From Nocardia sp. SYP-A9097 (lineage in GTDB: Bacteria; Actinomycetota; Actinomycetes; Mycobacteriales; Mycobacteriaceae): a stretch of DNA of 64,000 bases. The position numbers and the translations under genes are program-made. The first letter of the stretch is position 1. Each line of letters opens with the position of its first letter. The stretch covers positions 62,001 through 126,000 of the forward strand of contig NZ_WJIC01000021.1 of assembly GCF_009649815.1 (NCBI RefSeq), written 5' to 3'. Of the stretch, positions 25,408 to 33,506 are shown piece by piece. Under the pieces are notes generated by a model. It did no database searches and had not been told where the DNA came from. It worked only from the letters and a program-made list of their open reading frames with translations.

Positions 25408-26817
25408 TCAATGCGAGAATCGTCTGACATCGCCGGGTAGGAACGCACAGGTCAGCGCGATGGTCAGCGCGAACGCGGCCGCCAGGTAGAAGACGAGGTC
25501 GTAGCCGAGCGCCGGGGCCGCGGTGGCGGCGGTGGTGAGGATGGCCAGGCCGATCGAACCGCCTGCCTGGTTGGCGGTGCCCGCCAGGCCGCCGATGATG
25601 CCCGCGTCGGCTGCGGGAGCGTCGGCGGTGGTGGTGGCCATGAGGGTGGGGAAGGTCGCGCCGATGCCGACGGCGATCAGCAGGGTGGGGCCGAGGACGG
25701 CGGTGAGGTAGCCGCTGGTGCTGTCGGCCTGTGCCAGCCAGGCGAATCCCGCTGTGAGACAGGCGCATCCGATCGCAATCAATAACCCCGCACCGATTCG
25801 AGGCAGCAGGGTGGCGGCGACCCGGGCGATCAGCAGGAAGGTCACCGCGGCGGGCGTCTGCCCGAGCCCGGCGTGAAATGCGCTGTAGCCCAGGGTGTTC
25901 TGCAGCAGCAGCGAGGTGAAATACCACATCGCGATGGTGATTCCGCCGAAGAGCAGCAGCATCAGGTTGCCGACGGCCACGGTCCGGCTGGTGAGCAATC
26001 GAAGTGGCAGCATCGGGTGGGCGCTACGGGCCTCGGTGGCGACGAAGGCGATCAGCAGCAGCACGCCCGCTCCGATGGGCGCGATGACCGGCAGCGCCGT
26101 CCAGTTCTGTTCGGCGGTCTGCATGATGCCGTAGATGAGTGCCGCCAATCCCGTTGTCCCGGTGAGTGCTCCGATGAGGTCGAGTGGTTCACGCGCGCCG
26201 ATGCCCGTCCCGGCCAGCGACAGTACGGCGATGCCGATCAGCACCGCGCCGATCGGCACATTGAGCAGGAAGACCCAGCGCCAGGACAGCCCGGTCGTGA
26301 TCGCGCCACCCGCCAGCGCACCGGCCATTCCACCCACGCCACCGGAGGCCGACCAGGCGCCGAAGGCCCGCGCCCGTGCCCCCGACTCGGTGAAATGGGA
26401 GTTGATCACCGCCAGCGTCGCGGGGGCCAGCATGGCAGCCCCCATACCCTGCGCGACCCGGGCCGCCACCAATAGCTGTGGGGCGGTGGCGAGTCCGCCG
26501 ATCAGGCTGGCCGCGGAGAACACGAGGAGCCCCGCGATCAGCATGCGACGCTGTCCGAACAGATCGGCGGCCCGCCCGCCCAGCAGCATGAACCCGGCGA
26601 AGGTGAGCAGGTATCCGTTGACCACCCAGGCCAGGCTGGTCGCGGTGAACCCGAGGTCCCGTTCGATCGCGGGCAGTGCGACATTCACGATGGACGAGTC
26701 CAGAATGATCATGAATTGGCAGGCGCACACCAGCGTCAGGATCAGCCAGGCGGGGCCGGTGTTCGAGGCTTGCCGTATCGCGGTGTCCCCTTCGTATCGG
26801 CGGCTCGTAGCGGTCAT
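25408..26817 (-). CDS. DHA2-family MFS drug exporter (EmrB/QacA type)
   Basis: A 469-residue, 14-segment MFS protein. Segment 1 ends LDSSIVNVALPAI (motif D1), motif A is GGRAADLFGQRRM, and segment 5 has the antiporter motif SGGVGGMAGALAGG. Such proteins export toxic compounds by proton antiport. The start at 26817 follows AGGGAGCC. It is divergent from a MarR gene with three MarR-type boxes between, so MarR very likely represses it until an inducer appears. Confidence 0.93.
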   Translation of the reverse strand: MTATSRRYEGDTAIRQASNTGPAWLILTLVCACQFMIILDSSIVNVALPAIERDLGFTATSLAWVVNGYLLTFAGFMLLGGRAADLFGQRRMLIAGLLVFSAASLIGGLATAPQLLVAARVAQGMGAAMLAPATLAVINSHFTESGARARAFGAWSASGGVGGMAGALAGGAITTGLSWRWVFLLNVPIGAVLIGIAVLSLAGTGIGAREPLDLIGALTGTTGLAALIYGIMQTAEQNWTALPVIAPIGAGVLLLIAFVATEARSAHPMLPLRLLTSRTVAVGNLMLLLFGGITIAMWYFTSLLLQNTLGYSAFHAGLGQTPAAVTFLLIARVAATLLPRIGAGLLIAIGCACLTAGFAWLAQADSTSGYLTAVLGPTLLIAVGIGATFPTLMATTTADAPAADAGIIGGLAGTANQAGGSIGLAILTTAATAAPALGYDLVFYLAAAFALTIALTCAFLPGDVRRFSH

Positions 26818-26841
26818 GACTGGCTCCCTAAGTCCGAACTG

Positions 26842-26939
26842 GTTATGTGCATAACTATTATTCGCATAACCAAATCGTGTCAAGATGAGCCGCCGGCGCG
26901 ACCTGCCGCAATCCTGTGATTGAATGTTATGCGCATAAT
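26842..26939. promoter_or_regulatory. Three MarR boxes in the divergent marR-exporter region
   Basis: Dyads with arms GTTATG/CATAAC around two bases: 26842-26855 (perfect), 26857-26870 (ATTATTCGCATAAC) and 26926-26939 (GTTATGCGCATAAT). They flank both start sites, so MarR can repress both genes. Confidence 0.8.
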
Positions 26940-26962
26940 CATCAGCCTGTCAGGGAGCAGCC

Positions 26963-27421
26963 GTGGACTTCGACCAAGCCGATGCCCTCAACCAGGCCAT
27001 TCGCATGCTGACCATCCGGCATCGAGCCAGGGCCGCCGAACTTCTCGCCCCACTCGGCCTGCACCCCGGCCAGGAGGCGCTACTGCTCGAACTCGCCCGC
27101 ACCGGCCCGCGCATCCAAGCGCAGCTCAGTGAGGCACTCGGTTGTGAGCCGCCCAGCGTGACCCTCATGACCCGCAAACTCGAAGCCGCGGGCCACATTC
27201 GGCGTATCCCGGCCCCTGCCGACAAACGCGCCAGCATTGTCGAACTCACCGCCAGCGGCACCGCCCTGGCCGAACGGGTCAAACGGCTCTGGTGCGAACT
27301 GGCCGACGAGACCGTGGCCGGATTGCCCGCCCGAACCGTCGCGTCCCTACCCGGCCTCCTCACCACCCTGACCGGCAATGTCGACACCAGGGCCCCACGC
27401 ACCACCCGCCGCGCCGAATAG
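26963..27421 (+). CDS. MarR-family transcriptional regulator
   Basis: A 152-residue winged-helix regulator: HPGQEALLLELARTG, recognition helix region LGCEPPSVTLMTRKLEAAG, wing ADKRASIVELT, then dimerisation helices. The GTG at 26963 follows AGGGAGCAG. It is divergent from the DHA2 exporter with three MarR boxes between. The last residues (DTRAPRTTRRAE) are basic and probably disordered. Confidence 0.92.
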   Translation: MDFDQADALNQAIRMLTIRHRARAAELLAPLGLHPGQEALLLELARTGPRIQAQLSEALGCEPPSVTLMTRKLEAAGHIRRIPAPADKRASIVELTASGTALAERVKRLWCELADETVAGLPARTVASLPGLLTTLTGNVDTRAPRTTRRAE

Positions 27422-27509
27422 CCCGCCCGGAGATTTAAGCGAACCACCCCGGTCCACCTTAAGTTTTCGCGCCTATCGTCACGGCACACTCGAGGTGGGG
27501 GAGGGTCCG

Positions 27510-28892
27510 ATGGCGGATGTCGATGTGCTCGAGGTAGTGGATGTCGAGGCTCCGGCGGTCGATCCCGAGGAGGCGGAGTCCGGAGAGGAGCAGTGGAATC
27601 CGCTGACTCGCATCGGGTTTCGATTCGGCGTCTGTTACTTCGGGCTGTTCGGTCTGACCGGTGTACTCGGGATGACGCCGATACTCTTGGCGGGCTTGGG
27701 GATTGACGCCGGTTGGGCCTCGGTGCTCAATGTGCTGAGATTCGCGCGCACACCAATCGAATGGACCGCCACGCACGTGCTGGGCCTGCACGTGACCAGT
27801 ACCCAGGTGGGCAGCGACAGTGCGTTCCAGTGGACGGCACTGTTCCTGCTCGCAATGACCGCGGCGCTGGCCACGGCGGCCTGGTCGGTGCTGGATCGGC
27901 GACGGTTGCGATACACGCGGATATTCGCCTGGGTACACCTGTATCTGCGGTTCGTGCTGGCGATCGGAATGTTCTATTTCGGTATGGCCAAGGCGATTCC
28001 GACGCAGATGCCCTTCGTCCTGAATCGACTGGTGGAGCCGTACGGCAATTTCAGTCCGGAGGGTGTGCTGTGGTCGCAGGTCAGCGTCTCGCAACCGTAC
28101 GAGATCATGCTCGGCGCAGCGGAATTGCTGGCGGGAGTGTTGCTGCTGGTGCCGCGTGCCACCGCTGCGGGTGCACTGTTGTGCGCGGTGGATATGACCC
28201 AGGTATTCGTGCTGAATATGACCTACGACATTCGCCTGAAGTCGGTGTCATCGCAGTTCCTGCTGTTGAGCCTGTTCCTGCTCGCACCGCATGCCCGCCG
28301 TCTGCTGGCGGTACTGTTCTCCGGCCGCACCGTTCCTGTGTTCCGGCCGGTGCCGCTGTTCGGCTCCGCCCGCGCGAATCGAATAGCCTTGGTGGCCCAG
28401 CTGATAGTGGGTGTAATCCTGCTCGGGGTGACCGGCGCGCAGAATTGGCGACAGTGGGAGACTCCCACCCCGGAGCTGTACGGCATCTATCAGGTGGACG
28501 GGTTCTCCTCGGAGGGTTATGCCCGTGACCCTCTGCTCACCGACGAATTGCGTTGGCGCAGAGTAGTTGTCGACCGTCCGTTCCATGTCCAGGATCCGGT
28601 GGTTCTCACCATCCAGCACATGGACGACTCCTTCGAAATGTACGGCGGCACCATCGATCCCAAACGCCATTTCATCGACTTGCACAACAGCATCGGGCTG
28701 GGCACCTACGCCGAGACCCCCGTCCGGGTCCATCTCACCTACTGGTGGCCCGGCCCCGGTCGCCTCGTCATCGATGCCAACGACTATGCCGGGCATCGCA
28801 TCCACGCCTGGTTCACCAAACTCGACCCGAACTCGTTCCCCTTGGTGGCTCGCGGTTTCAGCTGGGTGCAGGAGCAGCCCTACAACCGTTGA
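27510..28892 (+). CDS. DoxX-like integral membrane protein
   Basis: A 460-residue protein. An acidic N-terminal tail (about 1-30) precedes at least eight hydrophobic segments. The LRFVLAIGMFYFGMAKAIP segment and the following helices resemble the DoxX/HTTM superfamily. The C-terminal 110 residues (from about 350) are soluble, beta-rich and lie outside the membrane (DDSFEMYGGTIDPKRHFIDL, YWWPGPGRLVIDAND). The ATG at 27510 follows GGGGGAGGG. I know no defined reaction for this subgroup. Confidence 0.75.
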   Translation: MADVDVLEVVDVEAPAVDPEEAESGEEQWNPLTRIGFRFGVCYFGLFGLTGVLGMTPILLAGLGIDAGWASVLNVLRFARTPIEWTATHVLGLHVTSTQVGSDSAFQWTALFLLAMTAALATAAWSVLDRRRLRYTRIFAWVHLYLRFVLAIGMFYFGMAKAIPTQMPFVLNRLVEPYGNFSPEGVLWSQVSVSQPYEIMLGAAELLAGVLLLVPRATAAGALLCAVDMTQVFVLNMTYDIRLKSVSSQFLLLSLFLLAPHARRLLAVLFSGRTVPVFRPVPLFGSARANRIALVAQLIVGVILLGVTGAQNWRQWETPTPELYGIYQVDGFSSEGYARDPLLTDELRWRRVVVDRPFHVQDPVVLTIQHMDDSFEMYGGTIDPKRHFIDLHNSIGLGTYAETPVRVHLTYWWPGPGRLVIDANDYAGHRIHAWFTKLDPNSFPLVARGFSWVQEQPYNR

Positions 28893-28923
28893 GCGGACGG
28901 CTGTGCGAGCGGCGGGCAAATCG

Positions 28924-28929
28924 TATAGT
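28924..28929 (+). promoter_or_regulatory. Minus-10 element of a likely leaderless transcript
   Basis: TATAGT lies 8 bases before the GTG at 28938, and no ribosome site is present. The same TANNNT plus 6-8 bases arrangement precedes 32737 (minus), 32809, 33507 and 35178. Confidence 0.5.
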
Positions 28930-28937
28930 TGGCTGTC

Positions 28938-30269
28938 GTGGGGATGATGAAGGGCGCCAATGTTCCGGTGCCGGCGAGCATGGTTCGGATCGAGCTGGGA
29001 TGGCGAGCGGGTCCGGGGGTGCCGGACGCGGACGCGTCGGCGCTGCTGCTGGTCGGCGGAAAGGTGCGCTCCGAGAGTGATTTCGTGTTCTACAACCAGC
29101 CCGCGCACCCCTCCGGTGCGGTTCGGTACGAGGGTAAGCAGCAGGGGCCGAGCGTCCTGGACACGCTGTCGGTGAATCTGGCGCGGGTGGAGCCGCAGAT
29201 CGAGACGATCGTGCTCGCGGCCTCCACCTCCGGTGGGACGTTCCGCCAGTTCCAGGGGTTGTACGTGCGGGTACTCGATGCCGCCACCGGCGCGGAGGTG
29301 GCGCGATTCGACAGCGCCGACGCGGGTTCGGAGACCGCGTTCGTGCTCGGCGAACTGTATCGGCGGCAAGGGGCTTGGAAGTTCCGCGCCGTCGGGCAGG
29401 GATACGACTCGGGATTGGCCGGGCTGGCAACCGATTTCGGCATTTCGGTGGATGACGCGCCCGCCCCCACCCAGCAGTACGCACCGCCGCAGCAGCCGTA
29501 TGCGCCGCCGCAGCAACCGTTTACGCCGCCTCCCGCGCCCCAGCAGTACGCCCCGCCGCCCCCGCAGCAGCAGCAGTTCGCCCCACCACCGCCGCCCCAG
29601 CAATACGCCCCGCCGCCGCAGCAGTATGCGCCGCCCCCGGTCAGCCTGACCAAGATCTCGCTGACCAAGGAAGCGCCGACCGTTTCGCTGACCAAATCCG
29701 GCGTCACCGGCGGCACCATGCGCTTCAACCTTAATTGGGGTACCAGCCGCGGCACCGGTCTCTTCGGCCGCAAACGCAACGATCTGGACCTCGACCTCTG
29801 CTGCTTCTACGAATTGGTCAATGGCGCAATAGGTTCCGTCCGCGCCCTGGATCGCAGATTCGGCGACCTGAACAACCCACCTTTCATCCGGCTCGATCAA
29901 GACGACCGCACCGGCTCCAGCGCCACCGGCGAAAACATCGATATCAACCTAGATTTCACCCGATTCTTCCGCCGCATCCTGGTCTTCACCTCGATCTACG
30001 AGGGCGCGCGGGACTTTCGCGGCGTGCACGCCACCGCCACGCTGTACCCGCTCAACAGCCCCCCGATCGAAATGACCCTGGACGGCTGCACCAACGACTC
30101 CCGAGATGCGGTGCTGGCCGTCATCGAGAACATCAATGGCGAGCTGGTGGTCCGCCGTGAATGCACCTTCATCCGCCCACCCGCCGGTCAACCCGGCGCG
30201 GGCATCGCCGAAATCGTCCGACTGTACAACTGGAATTTCGATATCAGAGCGGGCCGCGGCAAGGACTGA
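28938..30269 (+). CDS. Double TerD-domain stress protein
   Basis: A 443-residue protein with two TerD (tellurium-resistance) domains. Domain 1 (about 1-165) has VRIELGW, ASALLLV, FYNQPAHPSGAVRYEG and DTLSVNL. A Pro/Gln/Tyr-rich linker (about 175-235; repeats of QQYAPPP) is probably disordered. Domain 2 (about 255-443) has the calcium-binding signature NDLDLDL, RLDQDDRTG and GENIDINL. TerD proteins bind Ca2+ and belong to a general stress system. The start is chosen at GTG 28938 from its position 8 bases after TATAGT; ATG 28944 or 28947 is possible. It is the first gene of an ADP-ribosylation/Ter region. Confidence 0.9.
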   Translation: MGMMKGANVPVPASMVRIELGWRAGPGVPDADASALLLVGGKVRSESDFVFYNQPAHPSGAVRYEGKQQGPSVLDTLSVNLARVEPQIETIVLAASTSGGTFRQFQGLYVRVLDAATGAEVARFDSADAGSETAFVLGELYRRQGAWKFRAVGQGYDSGLAGLATDFGISVDDAPAPTQQYAPPQQPYAPPQQPFTPPPAPQQYAPPPPQQQQFAPPPPPQQYAPPPQQYAPPPVSLTKISLTKEAPTVSLTKSGVTGGTMRFNLNWGTSRGTGLFGRKRNDLDLDLCCFYELVNGAIGSVRALDRRFGDLNNPPFIRLDQDDRTGSSATGENIDINLDFTRFFRRILVFTSIYEGARDFRGVHATATLYPLNSPPIEMTLDGCTNDSRDAVLAVIENINGELVVRRECTFIRPPAGQPGAGIAEIVRLYNWNFDIRAGRGKD

Positions 30270-30300
30270 ACCTCGCGGAATCGCCGGACAGGAAACGGTT

Positions 30301-31143
30301 TTGAACGGATCGACCCCGAATGCCATCACCCTCGAACCCCTGGACGAGGGTGCGGTCCTGGTGCTGCGGATCAACCGCCCGCACCGCGGCAATTCCTTGG
30401 ATTCGCAGACCCTCGCCGACCTGCACCGGATACTGGATTCGATCAATGGTGACCCCGCGGTCCGGGCCGTCGTACTCACCGGTTCCGGTCCGCTGTTCTG
30501 CGCCGGAGCCGATATCAAAGCCGTGCCGGAGGATTTCACCGATCTCGACGCCACACCCTATGCCGCGCTGCGAGGCCGGGCCGATTCGCCGCTGGCGGCG
30601 ACAATGGCCGGCCAGGAGTTGATGGCCTCGGCATTCGAGAAGATCCACCGCCTGCGCCAGCCGGTCATCGCCGCGGTCAATGGCGCGGCGGTCGGCGGCG
30701 GCTTCGCGCTCGCACTGGCCTGCGATATTCGTTATGCCGCACCGAATGCGAGCTTCGGCGCGGTCTTCATCCGGCACGGCGTCTCGAACTGCGATATGGG
30801 CACCAGCTATCACCTCCCGCGACTGGTCGGAGCCTCGCGCGCGGCCGAACTCCTGCTGACCGGACGGGTTTTCGACGCCACCGAAGCCAAGTCGATCGGT
30901 TTGGTGCTGGAGGTCGCCGAGGCCGGGGAACTGCTCGAACACGCCGTCGCCAAGGCCCGCGAAATCGCCTGTCACGCACCGCTCGCGGTGTGGATGACCA
31001 AGGAAACCCTCTGGCAGAACGTCGATGCCCCCAGCCTGCGGCACGCTCTCGACTTGGAGAACCGCACCCAGGTCATGTGCACCGCCACCGGCGATCTGGC
31101 CGGCTCCTTCGCCGCGTTTCGAACCGGCGGCACCTCGTCCTGA
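30301..31143 (+). CDS. Enoyl-CoA hydratase/isomerase family protein
   Basis: A 280-residue crotonase-fold enzyme. The oxyanion-hole motifs are FCAGADIKAV and AAVNGAAVGGGFALALACD. The position of the first catalytic Glu of true hydratases is not acidic (ASFGAVFIRHG), and the second is the Asp of NCDMGTSYHLPR, so it may be an isomerase or hydrolase-type member. The TTG at 30301 follows ACAGGAAACGG. It converges with the UDG-ART gene (16 bases apart). Its link to the Ter neighbours is unclear. Confidence 0.88.
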   Translation: MNGSTPNAITLEPLDEGAVLVLRINRPHRGNSLDSQTLADLHRILDSINGDPAVRAVVLTGSGPLFCAGADIKAVPEDFTDLDATPYAALRGRADSPLAATMAGQELMASAFEKIHRLRQPVIAAVNGAAVGGGFALALACDIRYAAPNASFGAVFIRHGVSNCDMGTSYHLPRLVGASRAAELLLTGRVFDATEAKSIGLVLEVAEAGELLEHAVAKAREIACHAPLAVWMTKETLWQNVDAPSLRHALDLENRTQVMCTATGDLAGSFAAFRTGGTSS

Positions 31144-31159
31144 AAACCGTTGTAGCCAT

Positions 31160-32737
31160 TCAGGATACGAGCGGCTGCTCCTGTGATTCGGTCAGTCGCA
31201 CGATACACAGTCCGCCGCGTTCGGCCTTGACATCCGTCACCTCGAGTTGAGTGCCCGGCAGCAGAATGAACTCCTCTTCGTCGGTGAACGCGGAGTAGTC
31301 CCGAATGCTGACCGCCCGCGCCGGCCGCACCTCGAAAAGTGTGCGCTTACCGCGACTTCCGAGGAAGGCGCGGGCCACGCTCGGCTCGGAGGTGCAGGAG
31401 GACACACCCCACCAGGTCACGGTCCGCCCGAGCGGATATTGGGCACGCAGGTCGAGGGAGACCCCGCGCCACAGCGGTTCGGTGCGGGTGGTGAGGCCCG
31501 ACACCGCCGTGAAGAGCAGCCGCAGGTAGGGGAGATACGGGACCACCCCGGCCCGGTCGGGCGACCGCAGCACGGCATTGATCGCGCGATAGAACGCGGA
31601 CTCGCAGGTGTAAAGGTGCAGTGCCGCAATAGCATCGGCGGACAGCGTCCCGCCCTGCCGGTCCACCCGCCGCTTCCCGAACTCGTGTGACAGCACAGCG
31701 TGCCGATCGAGGCCGGACAGCACTCCGGCGAGCGGGGCGAGGGCATCGCGGAAGTCCATCAGTGGGGTATCGAAGACACCGGTGATCGCGGGAAGGGTGA
31801 GCCCCTCGTCCTTGACCCCGGCGAGCCGTTCGAGATACAGCTGGTGCAGCTCCATGGTGGAGGCGATGAACGCGCCCATGCGTTCGGAGATGTCGTCCGT
31901 CTCGCCGATGGCCCTGTCCCACCCGGTGCTCGGCAACCAGTCGATCTCGTCCAGCCCAACGGCCGTCAATGCGGCGTTCACTGTCGCGAAATGGTCTCCG
32001 TCGCAGAAGATATCGCCCTGCGCCGCCGGATTGGCATGATCCACGTGCCGGACCTCGACCAGTGGATACTTCTGCTGGAGTTGCAGCACAACCTTTTTCA
32101 GGCTGCGTGCGTGAGTTCCCCACCACGCGAATACAACTCCGCGGTCGCCCTCGTCGGCATCCTGTTTGGCGCGCAGGATCTCCTCGATGATCCGTTCGGC
32201 GACCGGCCGCCAGAACGCGGTGTGCTGATCGGTGCCCAGCGCCCCGTCGCTACTGGCGGTGAGCGCCGCGTTCAACAGCAGGACGCCCTGGGTGAGCATG
32301 GCCTGGAACCACTCCGGCGGCTGCACCGTGTCCCGCTCGCGCAGGAGTGCGCGAATATCGGCGATCGGCGTCTTCTTGGGTATGCCGTACTTCCACATCG
32401 CCGCCGCCTTGATGAGGCAGCGAATACTGATGACCCGCCCGAACTGGCTGTCCTTCCAATCGTGAAAGGCATTGTCGAACATGGCGATTCCGGTGGCGCT
32501 CTCCGGTCGCGGATACGGGTTCTGGCCGAAGACCACGACCTTCCACTTATGCGGCGGATTGGGTTTGAGCGCCTGGAAGGTGAGTTCGCGAACCGGGACG
32601 ATCTGCGGCCCGCGCCCCGGCCCGATGAAGGTCTCCGCGCCCGGCTGCGCCTCGATGACGGGTCGCAGGACGGGCAGCCACGGCTCGTCGCCGCCATTGA
32701 ACAATTCGGCCAGGGCCAGGGGATCGGTCTCGCTCAC
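31160..32737 (-). CDS. Uracil-DNA glycosylase-like / ADP-ribosyltransferase fusion
   Basis: A 525-residue fusion. Residues 1-270 follow family 1 uracil-DNA glycosylase: GQNPY (71-75, in place of GQDPYH), LLLN (153-156, the uracil-reading Asn), VFAWWGTHA (203-210), H234 in HANPAA (in place of HPSPLS) and EIDWLP. The catalytic water-activating Asp is Asn73 here. Residues about 310-520 are an R-S-E class mono-ADP-ribosyltransferase: R424 in LWRGV, SSCTS (446-450), and E487-E-E489 before FILLPG; the ExE form usually modifies arginine. The start is chosen at GTG 32737, 7 bases after TATAGT (32750-32745); GTG 32746 would lie inside that element. It is divergent from a macro-domain gene. Probable role: transfer of ADP-ribose at or near damaged DNA (inference). 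Confidence 0.85.
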   Translation of the reverse strand: MSETDPLALAELFNGGDEPWLPVLRPVIEAQPGAETFIGPGRGPQIVPVRELTFQALKPNPPHKWKVVVFGQNPYPRPESATGIAMFDNAFHDWKDSQFGRVISIRCLIKAAAMWKYGIPKKTPIADIRALLRERDTVQPPEWFQAMLTQGVLLLNAALTASSDGALGTDQHTAFWRPVAERIIEEILRAKQDADEGDRGVVFAWWGTHARSLKKVVLQLQQKYPLVEVRHVDHANPAAQGDIFCDGDHFATVNAALTAVGLDEIDWLPSTGWDRAIGETDDISERMGAFIASTMELHQLYLERLAGVKDEGLTLPAITGVFDTPLMDFRDALAPLAGVLSGLDRHAVLSHEFGKRRVDRQGGTLSADAIAALHLYTCESAFYRAINAVLRSPDRAGVVPYLPYLRLLFTAVSGLTTRTEPLWRGVSLDLRAQYPLGRTVTWWGVSSCTSEPSVARAFLGSRGKRTLFEVRPARAVSIRDYSAFTDEEEFILLPGTQLEVTDVKAERGGLCIVRLTESQEQPLVS

Positions 32738-32778
32738 GGTGGGCACTATATGTCATGAAATATCCTCTGGCAGAGGGC

Positions 32779-32801
32779 ATGTCGGTGGGTCACGGTAGCT
32801 T
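32779..32801 (+). promoter_or_regulatory. RecA-independent DNA-damage promoter (PafBC type)
   Basis: ATGTCGGTG (32779-32787), 8 bases, then TAGCTT (32796-32801) matches the known form TTGTCRGTG-N8-TANNNT except for the first base. Seven bases later comes ATG 32809, fitting a leaderless transcript. In mycobacteria and streptomycetes this promoter form marks genes induced by DNA damage without RecA. Confidence 0.75.
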
Positions 32802-32808
32802 CATGGGC

Positions 32809-33486
32809 ATGAGCACGAACCAGGTACAGACCCCGCTGCGGGTGGTTTTGACCGATATCAATACCCAGGTCGTCGAGTCGTGGCGCGCGGCGTTCGCCGA
32901 GCATCCGGAGATCGAGATCCGCCGGGGTTCGATCGTCGACGAGCATGTCGACGCGTGGGTCACCCCGACCAATTCCCGGGGTTCGATGGATGGCGGAGTC
33001 GATGCCGTCATCAAGCGGCATCTCGGTGCGGGCATCCAATTGCGCGTGCAGCGGGCGATTCGGGATCGGTTCGACGGCCGCCTCCCGGTCGGCAGCGCGG
33101 TCTGTGTGTCGGCCGGCGCGATCAATCCGAAGTTCCTGATCTCGACTCCGACCATGGAGGCCTCGGTCCAGAACGTAAGCGAGACACTGAATGTCGCGCT
33201 GGCGTGTGCGGCCGCCTTCCAGGCCATCCATCGGCAGAACAGTGAATCCCCCGGCAGTATCAAGTCCGTGGCCCTGGTCGGTATGGGCGCTCGAACCGGC
33301 GGTGTCCCCGCGCGCGTCTGCGCCAACCTGATGTGGACGGGCTACACCCTGTTCAACGACTACACCTTCGACGACTACGACGATCTGCGCGCCACGATCA
33401 TCGCCCAACTCGACGATATCGAGAACGCCCCCGCCGACAAGCCGGTGCGCATCACCCGATCCGCCCGCCCCGCAACCAAACGCTGA
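32809..33486 (+). CDS. Macro-domain protein (predicted ADP-ribose binding/hydrolysing)
   Basis: A 225-residue protein that is mostly one macro domain. It has the substrate loop PTNSRGSMDGGVDAVI (compare NAANSxLxxGGGVDGAI), then PVGSAVCVSAG and the second phosphate loop VGMGARTGGVPARV. Macro domains bind ADP-ribose and many remove it from proteins or nucleic acids. The start at ATG 32809 is chosen from the damage promoter; ATG 32803 would also fit. It is divergent from the UDG-ART fusion (71 bases apart), which makes a writer/eraser pair. TerD follows after 20 bases. Confidence 0.88.
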   Translation: MSTNQVQTPLRVVLTDINTQVVESWRAAFAEHPEIEIRRGSIVDEHVDAWVTPTNSRGSMDGGVDAVIKRHLGAGIQLRVQRAIRDRFDGRLPVGSAVCVSAGAINPKFLISTPTMEASVQNVSETLNVALACAAAFQAIHRQNSESPGSIKSVALVGMGARTGGVPARVCANLMWTGYTLFNDYTFDDYDDLRATIIAQLDDIENAPADKPVRITRSARPATKR

Positions 33487-33506
33487 TACTGGATTATGTT
33501 TGCGCG

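Noticed and set aside
29460..29640. Repeated Pro/Gln/Tyr codons suggesting a tandem DNA repeat
   Set aside because: The units vary in length and codons; it is a disordered linker between two TerD domains rather than a satellite.
32747..32808. LexA (SOS) box between the UDG-ART and macro genes
   Set aside because: No GAAC-N4-GTTC dyad is present; the damage-type promoter found here is of the RecA-independent form.
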